Shown here in pieces: positions 43,200 through 52,517 of a stretch of 64,000 bases of DNA. The translations under genes were made by a program, and so were the position numbers. Source of the DNA: Gluconobacter sp. Dm-62. GTDB lineage: Bacteria; Pseudomonadota; Alphaproteobacteria; Acetobacterales; Acetobacteraceae. Below the pieces are notes generated by a model. That model saw nothing but the letters and a program-made list of their open reading frames with translations. It was not told the origin of the DNA and did no database searches. Each line of letters begins with the position of its first letter. Within the stretch, counting starts at the first letter, position 1. The stretch lies in contig NZ_JAERLY010000007.1 of assembly GCF_018256155.1 (NCBI RefSeq), positions 62,001 through 126,000 on the forward strand, given 5' to 3'.

Positions 43200-43211
43200 T
43201 TGTATAGACAA
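43200..43211 (+). promoter_or_regulatory. HutC-like operator before the hutH-like gene
   Basis: TTGTATAGACAA has TTGT/ACAA arms and differs from the palindromic TTGTATATACAA core at one position. It ends 15 bases before the GTG start. The same 11-mer TTGTATAGACA recurs at 50501. Confidence 0.7.
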
Positions 43212-43225
43212 CCAAGAGTGCCTTC

Positions 43226-44716
43226 GTGACCGAACTCCTGCTCGATCAGCCGCTTTCTCCGCAGGACATCTGCGACATTGCACGAAACCGAAAAAAGCTC
43301 CGGCTCTCTGAAGCATCACGAAAGCGGCTTGAGGACGCGCACAGACGCCTGCGCATCCTGGTGGAGGGAGAAGCGGCCGCCTACGGTCTCAATACGGGTG
43401 TTGGCGGCCTCTCCGACATCCTGATCACTCCGGAAAAACAGTCCACCCTGTCCCGCAAAATTCTGTTCAGCCATGCCACCGGCATTGGGCAACCGCTCAG
43501 CGCCGAAGCAACACGCGCCATCATGGCCTGCGCCGTCAATGAATATTGTCTGGGCTATTCAGGCCTGCGCGCAGAAATCGTCGATCGCCTTGTTGCACTT
43601 CTGAATTACGACTGCCTTCCGATCGTCCCACGAGATGGCTCAGTCGGATATCTCACCCATATGGCCCATATTTCCCTGACCCTGATCGGGTACGGAACTC
43701 TGAAGGTGGACAACACGGAACAGCCCGCCGCGGAAGTTCTCAAGCGGCTCGGTTTCGAACCCTTGGTTCTGGAAGCAAAAGAAGGCCTGTGTCTGGTCAA
43801 CGGCCTGTCCTGCGCCACCGGAATTGCCAGCCTCGTCACCGAAGAGGCCACCACCTGTCTGCAGTGGGCGGACCGGATCGCCGCCGCAACCTTTGACGTC
43901 CTTGGAGGACAGCAGCGTGCATTCGATCCTCGATCAGCCAGACTGCGCACCATGCCCGGCCATCAGACCGTATCGCACGCCCTCAACAGGGACCTGGCAG
44001 GCTCGGCACGGATAGCGAAGTCTCAGGGCCAGCGAACGCAGGATGCCCTGAGCCTGCGCGCCATTCCCCATATTCACGGATCTGTTCACGATGCGCTCGC
44101 CAGTATCCGCCAGACCATCACACAGGAATTGGCCAGCCTGTCCGACAACCCTGCCATTCTCGAAGACGAAACAGGCATCGGCGCCTTTTCCGAAGCCCAT
44201 GCGGTAGGTGCGAGCATCGCACGAGTCATGGACGAGGCCTCCATCGCGCTGGCCTCTCTGGGCGCAATTTCCGAACGGCGTCTGGACCGCATGGTCAATC
44301 CTTTGACCAGCCCGTTCCCGGCCTTCCTGTCGAGCGATTCCGGAACCGGAAGCGGCTTCATGATCGCCCAGTACACGGCCGCCTCACTTGTCAGCGCCAA
44401 CCGCCGCAATGCCTTACCAGCCAGTCTGGACGGCGGCGTTACCTCAGGGCTTCAGGAAGATATTCTGGTGCATGCAACACCCGCCGCCCTCAAGGCGCGC
44501 GACGTTGTCACCAATACACGTTCCATTCTCGCCATCGAACTGCTGGCCCTCTGTCAGGCCAGGGATCTCGCAGACCTCACTCAGGAAGTCGCCCCTCATA
44601 CACGGGCTCTCTACAACAGCGTGCGGGGCATCATCCCCCTCTATGAAGAAGACCATCCTCTGGCGGCCGATATCGCCCGTCTCGAAGTCCTGATGCAGGA
44701 AGGCCCCTCCCCCTGA
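43226..44716 (+). CDS. hutH: histidine ammonia-lyase-like protein lacking the MIO triad
   Basis: HAL/PAL-family protein of 496 residues, by position the HutH of this pathway (histidine to urocanate and ammonia). Tyr53 (YGLNTGVG), His83 (LFSHATGIG), Asn192 (LVNGLS), Gln272/Arg278 (QDALSLR) and GLQED match histidase active-site positions. The Ala-Ser-Gly triad that cyclises to the MIO electrophile is missing: GSVG (138-141) runs straight into YLTHMAHIS, leaving an exact three-residue gap. The usual Tyr280 is Leu275. It may be a divergent active enzyme or a paralogue. The start is GTG 43226; a HutC-like site precedes it. Confidence 0.8.
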   Translation: MTELLLDQPLSPQDICDIARNRKKLRLSEASRKRLEDAHRRLRILVEGEAAAYGLNTGVGGLSDILITPEKQSTLSRKILFSHATGIGQPLSAEATRAIMACAVNEYCLGYSGLRAEIVDRLVALLNYDCLPIVPRDGSVGYLTHMAHISLTLIGYGTLKVDNTEQPAAEVLKRLGFEPLVLEAKEGLCLVNGLSCATGIASLVTEEATTCLQWADRIAAATFDVLGGQQRAFDPRSARLRTMPGHQTVSHALNRDLAGSARIAKSQGQRTQDALSLRAIPHIHGSVHDALASIRQTITQELASLSDNPAILEDETGIGAFSEAHAVGASIARVMDEASIALASLGAISERRLDRMVNPLTSPFPAFLSSDSGTGSGFMIAQYTAASLVSANRRNALPASLDGGVTSGLQEDILVHATPAALKARDVVTNTRSILAIELLALCQARDLADLTQEVAPHTRALYNSVRGIIPLYEEDHPLAADIARLEVLMQEGPSP

Positions 44717-44725
44717 CGCGAGAAG

Positions 44726-45931
44726 TCAGCAGGCTTCGGTCAGAGGAGCATCCTGCCGTGCGTTCCCTTCGGACTGTCGGATTTCCCTGAGCAGCACCGG
44801 CAACCCGAACGGAATACTGACAACACAAGCCGCACAGCCTGCAATACCCAGCATCGTAAAGGAGGAATGATCAATGATCAGCCCTCCAAACGGCGCCCCC
44901 AAAGCATATCCCATACGGTCCATACCACCACAGAACGTCCCGGTCCGCCCCGTATGGTCCAGCGCAGCCGCACTGCCGAGCAGCCATGCGTAAGACAGCA
45001 TGGAGCAGTTCCAGTAGATGATGACGCCCGCCGTATAGCTCCAGGAATCCCACGCTGAACACGCAAGAAGCCCTCCGACCCCCGTTCCCACGAGCGTCAG
45101 AGGCAGAATGATCTCCCTGCGAAGGCTGCCCGCCAGCGCTCCGACAACAAAGCTGACCAGAACACTCGACACGATCCCTACCGTCGAGAGAAAGACAATA
45201 TAGTCAGCTGAAAGATGAATGGCCCGGCCAACGCGCTCGGCAAAAGACCATGCCATGCTCGATCCCAGAGACGATCCGACCCAAATAAACAGCAGGGCTA
45301 CCCCGCCGGGCGTCAGACGCATCTTTTCCGTGCTCTGGCGAGTAGGGAGCGGCGGGGCATGACGGAGCGTCACCATGAAAGGCGCAATAAGCGCAACAAT
45401 GGCCGCGATACCAACAAACACGCCCAGCGCGCCAAAACTCCGGGTTGCGTAAGGAATGGCATCGATCACCGCAACCAGAACGATAAGTCCCCCACCGTTT
45501 GAAATGGCGTACATCCGGTCCGGGTTCTTACTCGCCGATGCCGCACAGACATAGGACCGTCCCAGAAATGCCTCTCCCAGACCAAAGAGGATGGCGCAGC
45601 CCCATGTCCACAGCGATGATGCAGGGCCAGCCGCCGTCAGGAGCGACGAAACAGCCGCCAGCCCTGCCCCCAGAAAAGCCGTCATGACAACTGAAACCCG
45701 CCCCTTCAGACGGGACAGCACCATCATGAAAACCGCAAAGGCCATGATTTCGAAAAAGCCAAACATCCCCGCCCGACTGGCGGACTGATGCAGCCCCGAC
45801 ATCAGCGCATCGATCTGAAAGGGCATGACGGATGAACCGAGATACGCACACCCGGAGCAGATGCTGAGCCCCAGAGCGAGAAGCAGAAGCTGCCGCCCCG
45901 GGAAAGAACGGGTCGCGTGTATCCCTGTCAT
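44726..45931 (-). CDS. MFS transporter in the hut island
   Basis: Major facilitator protein of 401 residues with about twelve hydrophobic helices, starting RQLLLLALGLSICSGCAYLGSSV. I do not recognise a substrate-specific subgroup. Its position, downstream of hutU and convergent with the hutH-like gene, suggests import of histidine or urocanate, because no HutT-type permease or ABC system is present in the window. A terminator separates it from hutU and I saw no HutC-like dyad before it. The C-terminal tail (about 385-401) is hydrophilic. Confidence 0.75.
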   Translation of the reverse strand: MTGIHATRSFPGRQLLLLALGLSICSGCAYLGSSVMPFQIDALMSGLHQSASRAGMFGFFEIMAFAVFMMVLSRLKGRVSVVMTAFLGAGLAAVSSLLTAAGPASSLWTWGCAILFGLGEAFLGRSYVCAASASKNPDRMYAISNGGGLIVLVAVIDAIPYATRSFGALGVFVGIAAIVALIAPFMVTLRHAPPLPTRQSTEKMRLTPGGVALLFIWVGSSLGSSMAWSFAERVGRAIHLSADYIVFLSTVGIVSSVLVSFVVGALAGSLRREIILPLTLVGTGVGGLLACSAWDSWSYTAGVIIYWNCSMLSYAWLLGSAAALDHTGRTGTFCGGMDRMGYALGAPFGGLIIDHSSFTMLGIAGCAACVVSIPFGLPVLLREIRQSEGNARQDAPLTEAC

Positions 45932-45962
45932 AATGATCGCAGTTATCCTGTCATAATCAAAA

Positions 45963-45992
45963 AAAGGCGCATCCCCGAAAGAATGCGCCTTT
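45963..45992 (-). terminator. intrinsic terminator after hutU
   Basis: AAAGGCGCAT and ATGCGCCTTT form a perfect ten-base stem with a ten-base loop. On the minus strand it continues into further Ts, six bases after the hutU stop. It separates hutU from the MFS gene. Confidence 0.85.
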
Positions 45993-45998
45993 GAGGCC

Positions 45999-47693
45999 TC
46001 ATTTCCTGTTCGTAATCATGGGCAGGTTCAAGCCCTTTTCATGCGCACAGGAAACAGCAATGTCATAGCCGGCATCGGCATGGCGCATCACGCCCGTGGC
46101 CGGATCATTCCACAGCACACGCCCCAGACGGGCCGCGGCATCTTCTGTGCCATCTGCGACAATGACCATGCCCGAATGCTGGGAAAATCCCATGCCCACA
46201 CCGCCGCCATGGTGCAGCGACACCCAGGTCGCCCCCGAAGCGGTATTGAGCAGTGCATTCAGCAAAGGCCAGTCGGAAACGGCATCGGACCCATCGCGCA
46301 TAGCCTCTGTTTCACGATTGGGGCTCGCCACCGAACCACTGTCCAGATGATCGCGCCCGATTACAATCGGAGCCTTCAGCTCTCCGTTGGCCACCATCTC
46401 GTTGAACGCCAGACCCAGCCGGTGACGATCCCCGAGACCTACCCAGCAGATCCGGGACGGAAGGCCCTGGAACTGGATTTTCTCCCGCGCCATATCGAGC
46501 CAGTTGTGCAGATGCTTGTCGTCCGGAAGCAGTTCCTTGACCTTCGCATCCGTCTTGTAGATGTCCTCCGGATCACCCGACAGCGCCGCCCAGCGGAACG
46601 GACCAATCCCACGGCAAAACAGCGGCCGGATATAGGCAGGGACGAAACCCGGGAACGCAAAGGCATCTTCCAGCCCCTCTTCGAGCGCCATCTGGCGGAT
46701 ATTGTTGCCGTAATCGAACGTCGGTACGCCCATCCGGTGAAACGCCACCATGGCCTCGACCTGAAGCCGCATGGACTCCCGCGCCGCCTTTTCAACCGCC
46801 GCCGGATCCGTGATCCGCAGCTTCTCCGCCTTCTCCAGCGACCAGCCCGCAGGCAGATAGCCGTTCAACGGATCATGGGCGGACGTCTGGTCCGTCACCC
46901 CATCCGGACGGACGCCACGCCGCACCAGTTCCGGAAAAACTTCAGCAGCATTTCCCAAAAGACCCACGGAAACAGCCTCGCCCTTCGCACAGGCCTCATG
47001 AATGATTTCCAGCGCCTCATCCAGATCCTGCACCTGCCGGTCCAGATACCCCGTCTCCAGACGCTTCTGGATACGCGACGGCTCACATTCCACGGCAAGC
47101 ATGGATGCACCCGCCATCACGGCGGCCAGCGGCTGCGCACCGCTCATGCCCCCCAGACCACCCGTCAGGATCCAGCGCCCCTTGAGGTCACCGCCGTAAT
47201 ACTGACGGCCCATTTCAACGAAGGTCTCGTACGTTCCCTGAACAATTCCCTGACTTCCGATATAGATCCAGGACCCGGCCGTCATCTGGCCGTACATCAT
47301 CAGACCCGCCCGATCGAGCTCGTTGAACTTCTCCCAGGTGGCCCAGTGCGGCACGAGGTTTGAGTTCGCAATCAGGACACGCGGCGCATTGGAATGCGTC
47401 CGGAACACCCCAACCGGCTTGCCGGACTGCACAACCAGCGTCTCCTCATCGCCAAGTTCCCGCAGGCATTCCACGATCCGGTCATAGCAGTCCCAGTTGC
47501 GTGCTGCCCGACCGATACCGCCATAGACAACAAGCTCCGAAGGCTTCTCCGCGACTTCCGGGTCGAGGTTATTCATCAGCATCCGCATGGCCGCTTCAGT
47601 CTGCCATGACTTCGCAGTGATTTCGGAGCCATGGTCGGCACGGATCACACGATCATTCGACAGGCGGGAAGACACGGAAGGAGAATTGACCAT
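45999..47693 (-). CDS. hutU: urocanate hydratase
   Basis: Urocanase, the second step of the pathway, using tightly bound NAD+ to make imidazolonepropionate. The 564 residues fit the usual size of about 555. Nearly invariant stretches include [40 protein letters not shown] and [20 protein letters not shown] with the active-site Cys region. I chose ATG 47693 because GGAG lies nine bases upstream; two in-frame starts up to 47714 lack a site. It follows the TonB receptor by 47 bases with no terminator between, so they form one unit. Confidence 0.96.
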   Translation of the reverse strand: MVNSPSVSSRLSNDRVIRADHGSEITAKSWQTEAAMRMLMNNLDPEVAEKPSELVVYGGIGRAARNWDCYDRIVECLRELGDEETLVVQSGKPVGVFRTHSNAPRVLIANSNLVPHWATWEKFNELDRAGLMMYGQMTAGSWIYIGSQGIVQGTYETFVEMGRQYYGGDLKGRWILTGGLGGMSGAQPLAAVMAGASMLAVECEPSRIQKRLETGYLDRQVQDLDEALEIIHEACAKGEAVSVGLLGNAAEVFPELVRRGVRPDGVTDQTSAHDPLNGYLPAGWSLEKAEKLRITDPAAVEKAARESMRLQVEAMVAFHRMGVPTFDYGNNIRQMALEEGLEDAFAFPGFVPAYIRPLFCRGIGPFRWAALSGDPEDIYKTDAKVKELLPDDKHLHNWLDMAREKIQFQGLPSRICWVGLGDRHRLGLAFNEMVANGELKAPIVIGRDHLDSGSVASPNRETEAMRDGSDAVSDWPLLNALLNTASGATWVSLHHGGGVGMGFSQHSGMVIVADGTEDAAARLGRVLWNDPATGVMRHADAGYDIAVSCAHEKGLNLPMITNRK

Positions 47694-47740
47694 GAGTAAG
47701 GTCTCCATTTTCACAGGAACAGAAAGAGGTTTGGAAAAGT

Positions 47741-50131
47741 TCAGAAGCCGGCCGCCACGGTCATCGCAGTCGTAAATCGCGGCGCGATGTAATATCCGGG
47801 AGAACTTCCATCAATCGAGGTCCCGTAAATGCCCCTTGCGGTCTGGGCATTCAGCTGGGGCGACGCAATACCGGACAGGACTTTCTCGTCTGTCAGGTTG
47901 ATGAATGCGACCCGGATTTCCGGATGTTTGACAAATCCGACACTCGGCAGCCGATATCCCAGCGACAGATTAAACGTCTTGTAAGCGGGCATTTTCTCGT
48001 CGTTCATGAACGTCGAATACTGGGACCCGGTGTACTTGAACGAAAACGTTCCGAAGAAATTCTTGTAGTCATACACAAGGCCGAAAGAGCCTTGGAACGA
48101 AGGACTGCGGACCGCCGTTTTCCCCGCCGTCGGCAGATAGTCGTTTCCAACCTGAATATTGTTATCGATGGTTGCGTGAAGATATTCGACGGAAACATAC
48201 GGGGAGAAGCCATAAAACGGCATCAGTCCGGCTTCGAAATCCACACCGCGAGACGTCTGCCCGCCACCATTGATCGTCGAATAGACGGGGACGTTATTGA
48301 CATAGCGAAGGCTGGAAACCTGACGGTTCGTGAAGTTGTAGTTGAACAGCGCCAGGCTGGCATGAACGGTTTTGTCCTGATACCGGTAGCCCAGCTCTTC
48401 AGAGATCGAATATTCAGGTTTGATCGCCGGATTACCCTGCGTTGAAACCGCCCCGCCGGAATAGGAATTATACAGGGTGTCATCAATCGGCATTAATGTA
48501 TTGGTGCTCGCATTGATGAAGACCTGATTGTGGGAATCAATCTTGTACGTCGCCGAGACACGGGGCAGCGGCTGGAAATTATTGGCGCCCACATGATACT
48601 GCGTCCCCGGCAGACCATTGGTTCCCGCCTTGCTCATCATCAGCGTCTTGATGCCACCCACGATCTTCAGGCGATCATTGAGAAGCGAGATCTCGTCCTG
48701 CAGATAAAGCGCATTCGTCTGCGTAACGGTATGCTCCTTCTCGGCAAGATATGGCTGACCATTGCCCATGGTCACATTCTGCAGACTCCAGGCCGAAGCA
48801 GCATTTCCAATCGAATCAACCGACGAAAACGGCATCGACAGATCATCAACGCTGTACTGATACCAGTATCCCAGCGTCACCTTCTGAACACCGAACTGGC
48901 GCGAAAGCGACGCGTTGAACCCGCCGACAGACTGCGCGCCCACATAATCGCTTCGCACGCTCCCTCCCGAGGCCTGAGCATCCGGAATATTTACGGAAAC
49001 AGGCTGTGTCCCGTAATAATTTCCATCAGACGACAGCGTGGAAGATGCCGGTGAATTCTGCATCGCATACAGGAAATACGGCGTGACATTGAGCTTCACC
49101 TTGCCCGGAAGCGTAAAGTCGGACGGGAGACTCATCATGATCTGCTCCCATTTCCAGCGGTTCTGGCGCCAGTAATCCGAGCTCCCAGGTGAAAATGTCC
49201 CGTTCCACGCATAACTCCGCCCCGAAGCCTGCCAGTCAGCCAGTGTCGGGTTCGGGTTGTACATGTAGTTCATATCGACATAGGAACCGACCAGCTTCAT
49301 CTGGTCCCCGTTCGCAAATTCCTTCTTGAACCCGAAATCGATATGCCGACGCATCTGTCGTCCCGGGCCAAGCGAGTTTTTCGCGGTCCCGTTGGAAAAC
49401 GAGACATAGGCGGACAGGCCCGTATTCCCGATATCCCCGGTATCGAAACGTCCATAGAAACGCTGCAGGTTCAGCGTTCCGTAACTGTAGTCGATCAGGC
49501 CGCCCATTTTATGGGCAGGATCGCGCATTGAGGTCGTGACCTGCCCGCCCGACGCATTAACCACAGGCGCGGTAATGGATGACGATCCCTGCGTCAGGCT
49601 GACGGAATCAATATCTTCCCCATCGGCCCAGTAGGTCGGATAACCGTTGTAAGTTTCGATATCGTTGACAGGCATCCCTTCCCAGACCTGCCCGATCTCA
49701 TTCCCGCCAAGTCCACGTACGCTGAGCAGGGAATTGGCGGCAAACCCATAAGGATCGCTCTGGGAAAGATTGGCGCCGGGAGCCAGCGAAACAGCCTGAT
49801 AGGCCGTCGTCGTCGAAGCCTGCTTGTTGATATATTCCGAGGTCACGGTGCTGCGCATGTCGCCGCCCGTCTGAACTGCCATCAGTCCGCCACCCGCGAT
49901 ATGCCGGACCTTGCCATACGCACCATCCTCACCCGCAGCATGAACGGAAATGACTTCAGGATCATGTGCACTGACAGCGTGCGGTTTTCTTTTTTGCGGG
50001 GTCGCAGCAACATGGGCCGGCAATCTGGTATGCGAATGCGTCGGTGCCGCAGCTCCAGCCAGAGAGGTCGACGCCAGAAACGTCATGGTGGAGAGAGCAA
50101 CACAAGCATGACGGCTTTTGACGATTGGCAT
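47741..50131 (-). CDS. TonB-dependent receptor co-transcribed with hutU
   Basis: Outer-membrane receptor of 796 residues. A signal peptide (about 1-28, [16 protein letters not shown]) is followed by a His/Lys-rich linker, GGGLMAVQT, a plug with [19 protein letters not shown] and a barrel ending MTVAAGF. It is a homologue of the receptors at 7149 and 35479. Placement directly upstream of hutU in the same orientation suggests uptake of histidine, urocanate or a histidine-containing or metal-chelating compound; this is inference. The promoter region has a 14-base palindrome resembling the HutC dyad. Confidence 0.88.
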   Translation of the reverse strand: MPIVKSRHACVALSTMTFLASTSLAGAAAPTHSHTRLPAHVAATPQKRKPHAVSAHDPEVISVHAAGEDGAYGKVRHIAGGGLMAVQTGGDMRSTVTSEYINKQASTTTAYQAVSLAPGANLSQSDPYGFAANSLLSVRGLGGNEIGQVWEGMPVNDIETYNGYPTYWADGEDIDSVSLTQGSSSITAPVVNASGGQVTTSMRDPAHKMGGLIDYSYGTLNLQRFYGRFDTGDIGNTGLSAYVSFSNGTAKNSLGPGRQMRRHIDFGFKKEFANGDQMKLVGSYVDMNYMYNPNPTLADWQASGRSYAWNGTFSPGSSDYWRQNRWKWEQIMMSLPSDFTLPGKVKLNVTPYFLYAMQNSPASSTLSSDGNYYGTQPVSVNIPDAQASGGSVRSDYVGAQSVGGFNASLSRQFGVQKVTLGYWYQYSVDDLSMPFSSVDSIGNAASAWSLQNVTMGNGQPYLAEKEHTVTQTNALYLQDEISLLNDRLKIVGGIKTLMMSKAGTNGLPGTQYHVGANNFQPLPRVSATYKIDSHNQVFINASTNTLMPIDDTLYNSYSGGAVSTQGNPAIKPEYSISEELGYRYQDKTVHASLALFNYNFTNRQVSSLRYVNNVPVYSTINGGGQTSRGVDFEAGLMPFYGFSPYVSVEYLHATIDNNIQVGNDYLPTAGKTAVRSPSFQGSFGLVYDYKNFFGTFSFKYTGSQYSTFMNDEKMPAYKTFNLSLGYRLPSVGFVKHPEIRVAFINLTDEKVLSGIASPQLNAQTARGIYGTSIDGSSPGYYIAPRFTTAMTVAAGF

Positions 50132-50169
50132 GGCACCTGCTCAGGGTTATTTTCGTATCGAAGTCACAA

Positions 50170-50217
50170 TGTCATGTCTGGTTGCATATGCAACTGTTTA
50201 ATTACCATAACATGACA
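50170..50217. repeat. inverted repeat TGTCATGT ... ACATGACA
   Basis: Eight-base arms at 50170-50177 and 50210-50217 have centres 40 bases apart, close to four helical turns, and flank the 14-base palindrome. The arrangement could place two dimers on one DNA face. No known regulator is assigned. Confidence 0.5.
50181..50194. promoter_or_regulatory. 14-bp palindrome before the hut receptor gene
   Basis: Perfect palindrome GTTGCATATGCAAC, 50 bases before the receptor start. It equals the HutC-type TTGTATATACAA with one symmetric substitution, so it may be a weaker HutC site. Confidence 0.5.
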
Positions 50218-50500
50218 GGACATATCCCCGACTCCTTCCATACAATCAATTTTCATGTTTTATAACAGTGACTTAAATCAAGAAAATTCGTTTCAGAAAA
50301 TTTTCTACCCTCACCTTAAGTGTCCATGCTCAAAAAACACTTCAACAGGATGCAAAGAATTCCTTGCCTCAGACCTCCATCGAAAAACAATGATATTCCG
50401 CCAGTTTTAACGCGAAAACGGCACCTCCCCCCCTTGCGAATCTGACATAATCTTCACCGGAGAAGATTTCCGCCTCGCTCATTGATCCTTCTTTTTCAAC

Positions 50501-50512
50501 TTGTATAGACAT
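50501..50512 (+). promoter_or_regulatory. HutC-like site before the redoxin-oxygenase gene
   Basis: TTGTATAGACAT matches the site before the hutH-like gene (TTGTATAGACAA) at 11 of 12 bases. It lies 73 bases before the chosen start of the oxygenase gene. It links that gene to the hut regulon by inference. Confidence 0.6.
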
Positions 50513-50584
50513 ATTGATCTTGTGATCAGTCGCCGCTTTGGGCATGCTGCCCGTCCAAATACGTCTCCACCCATGAGAGCGCCT

Positions 50585-51592
50585 ATGTCCTGGACCACGG
50601 TTGAAACGGGCGACCCCATTCCGCCATTCGTACAGAAAGCCAGCACCAGTTCCGGGGCACTTTCCTTCGACATGACCGGTGGTCGCAGAACCCTTCTCTT
50701 GTTCTTCCCGTCCTCTACCGATCCCGCAATCAACGACGTCCTGCAGCAGTTGTCCCGATATGCCGATGTTCTGAACCGTAAAGACTGTCTGTTCCTGGGG
50801 GTTACCCTCGACGCTGCAGATGCTGAACACCTCAAAACCCGGTCCGGGCTCAAATCGGTCTGCTTTCTTTATGACTCTGACCGTACGTGTCATGATGCGT
50901 TCGGCATTGCTAAAAATGCACCTCCGGGCTGGATCGAACTTGATCCAATGATGCATGTCCTGAACACCCACCTTCACAGCCCCGGTCTGGAACAGCTCCT
51001 GTTCCCGGCATTATTGCAAAAGGCCACGGCTTCGCAGCGCGACAGGCCTGTTCCGGTGCTCATGCTCGACCATGTCCTTGAACCGGCATTCTGTGAGACC
51101 CTGATCCAGTATCACCTGTCTCACAATCCCCAGCCCTCTCCCATCCTGACTTCTGATGCCGCAGGACATCCAATCCGAACCATCGCTCCCAGCTTCAAAC
51201 GACGTCTGGATACCCCTCTGCGCGACCGACAGATCGTTACGGATCTACAGAACCGCATCATCCGCCGCGTCGTACCGGAAATCTTCCGGGCTTTCCGCTT
51301 CCAGGCCACGCAAATGGACAGAATGCTGGTCAGTTCCTACGACGCTACGGACAGCGGCTTCTTCGATGCCCACCGCGACAATACGGTCCCCAGCTCCGCG
51401 CATCGGCAGTTTGCAGTCTCACTCAATCTGAATGAAGGATACGACGGAGGAGAACTGATCTTCCCTGAATTCGGCCAACAGACATTCAAAGCTCCCGCAG
51501 GTGGCGCCATTGTATTTTCGTGCGCCCTCCTGCACGCCGTTCAGCCGGTCACAGCAGGCCGGAGATATGCCTGCCTTCCGTTCGTTTACTAG
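50585..51592 (+). CDS. degenerate redoxin fused to 2OG-Fe(II) oxygenase
   Basis: Two-domain protein of 335 residues. Residues 1-150 resemble a peroxiredoxin/redoxin fold (GDPIPPFVQKAS, RTLLLFFPSSTDPAIND), but the peroxidatic Cys of the PxxxTxxC motif is Ala. Residues 160-335 form a prolyl-4-hydroxylase-like 2-oxoglutarate/Fe(II) oxygenase with the iron triad His263-x-Asp265 (FFDAHRDN) and His317 (LLHAVQP) plus a following GRR for 2-oxoglutarate. The substrate is unknown; a protein or peptide His/Pro/Asp target is possible. ATG 50585 has GAGAG upstream; ATG 50573 is the alternative. A HutC-like site precedes it. Confidence 0.8.
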   Translation: MSWTTVETGDPIPPFVQKASTSSGALSFDMTGGRRTLLLFFPSSTDPAINDVLQQLSRYADVLNRKDCLFLGVTLDAADAEHLKTRSGLKSVCFLYDSDRTCHDAFGIAKNAPPGWIELDPMMHVLNTHLHSPGLEQLLFPALLQKATASQRDRPVPVLMLDHVLEPAFCETLIQYHLSHNPQPSPILTSDAAGHPIRTIAPSFKRRLDTPLRDRQIVTDLQNRIIRRVVPEIFRAFRFQATQMDRMLVSSYDATDSGFFDAHRDNTVPSSAHRQFAVSLNLNEGYDGGELIFPEFGQQTFKAPAGGAIVFSCALLHAVQPVTAGRRYACLPFVY

Positions 51593-51606
51593 GTTCTACC
51601 ACCCAA

Positions 51607-52410
51607 TTATCGTTCACCGAGCCTGACCAATATCGGCATCATCATCGCAAAAAGCTCAGCCTGCGATGAAATGGAACATCGCATATAGATCTGTTTGCGG
51701 AACACTTTCACAGTCTGCACACTGACCCCCATCAGCTTTGCAATCGAACCCGAGGAATGTCCACGCAGGATCAGCAACGCTGTCTGTGACTGACGTGCCG
51801 TCAGCACCACTCCGTATGTCTTCCTGAACTGCTCCCAGAACTGCGTCATGGCATTTTCTCCATCACGCACGCACTCACCCTGATCCTCCGCAAGATCAGA
51901 CCAGTGTCGAACAGCCAGAGCCTCAGCAACCGGCCGGATTGCCAAAGCCTTCTCCCACTCCTCAGGCACAAATTTCCTGCCGGAACTGATATCGCGCCCC
52001 AGACAGATATGAATGGATAGTTCAGCAGAAACCCGGACCAGATACGTCATCTCATCCAGAATATTCGTGTCCCTGTAGTATTTCAGGTAGTAATCTGACT
52101 GGGCAAAATAGTCCGGAGAAATATCCTCGAGGCGATACAATCCGGAAGCCGCGCCTGCCCTGTCCACAACAAAGAATGGATCAAGCAGATAAATTCCTGC
52201 GCAGTAGGCACTGTCAAAACTGGCGTGAACGTTTGTCTCTTTCGAATGGGCAAACAGACATCTCGGCCGCCCCTCTCCCACATATGCAAGAACAGTCAGA
52301 TTATCGATCAGGACACAACTCTCAAACCACGCCACAAACTGCTGTTCGAATGCAGGCGTCATCAGAGCCGAAATGACGGCACCAAGCTGCTGTTCCTGCT
52401 GATCTGACAC
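51607..52410 (-). CDS. LuxR-type HTH regulator
   Basis: Regulator of 267 residues with a C-terminal LuxR/GerE HTH (LTARQSQTALLILRGHSSGS through SVQTVKVFRKQIYMRC, about 200-255). The N-terminal domain (about 20-180) is not obviously an acyl-homoserine-lactone domain or a response-regulator receiver, so the signal is unknown. The start is GTG 52410 with a poor ribosome site; ATG 52362 is possible. It diverges from the aminotransferase gene across 107 bases and is the only regulator in the 52-64 kb island, so it probably controls it. Confidence 0.82.
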   Translation of the reverse strand: MSDQQEQQLGAVISALMTPAFEQQFVAWFESCVLIDNLTVLAYVGEGRPRCLFAHSKETNVHASFDSAYCAGIYLLDPFFVVDRAGAASGLYRLEDISPDYFAQSDYYLKYYRDTNILDEMTYLVRVSAELSIHICLGRDISSGRKFVPEEWEKALAIRPVAEALAVRHWSDLAEDQGECVRDGENAMTQFWEQFRKTYGVVLTARQSQTALLILRGHSSGSIAKLMGVSVQTVKVFRKQIYMRCSISSQAELFAMMMPILVRLGER

Positions 52411-52517
52411 CCGGCTTATACCCCTTTAGGGCAATATACTTCCCATCTGGCAGCACCCTACCATCACGTATCAGAGGCTGCACCCCAGGGCAGCGAATTC
52501 GGATGGAAGAGATGCAC

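Larger units (their letters stand above)
50132..50584. promoter_or_regulatory. 453-bp divergent intergenic region
   Basis: This region separates the hut receptor from the redoxin-oxygenase gene. It is AT-rich around 50200-50350 and holds two dyads near the receptor and a HutC-like site near the oxygenase, listed separately. A minus-strand ORF running from 50977 to 50369 crosses the oxygenase gene and has no recognisable domain, so I do not call it. Confidence 0.5.

Noticed and set aside
46041-47363. 440-codon plus-strand ORF antisense to hutU
   Set aside because: hutU is almost invariant as a family and accounts for the coding signal.
50369-50977. 202-codon minus-strand ORF before the redoxin-oxygenase gene
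   Set aside because: It overlaps most of the redoxin domain, which is recognisable, and its translation matches no family I know.
50585-51030. Active peroxiredoxin
   Set aside because: The peroxidatic Cys position in the PxxxTxxC-like motif is Ala, so thiol peroxidase activity is not expected.
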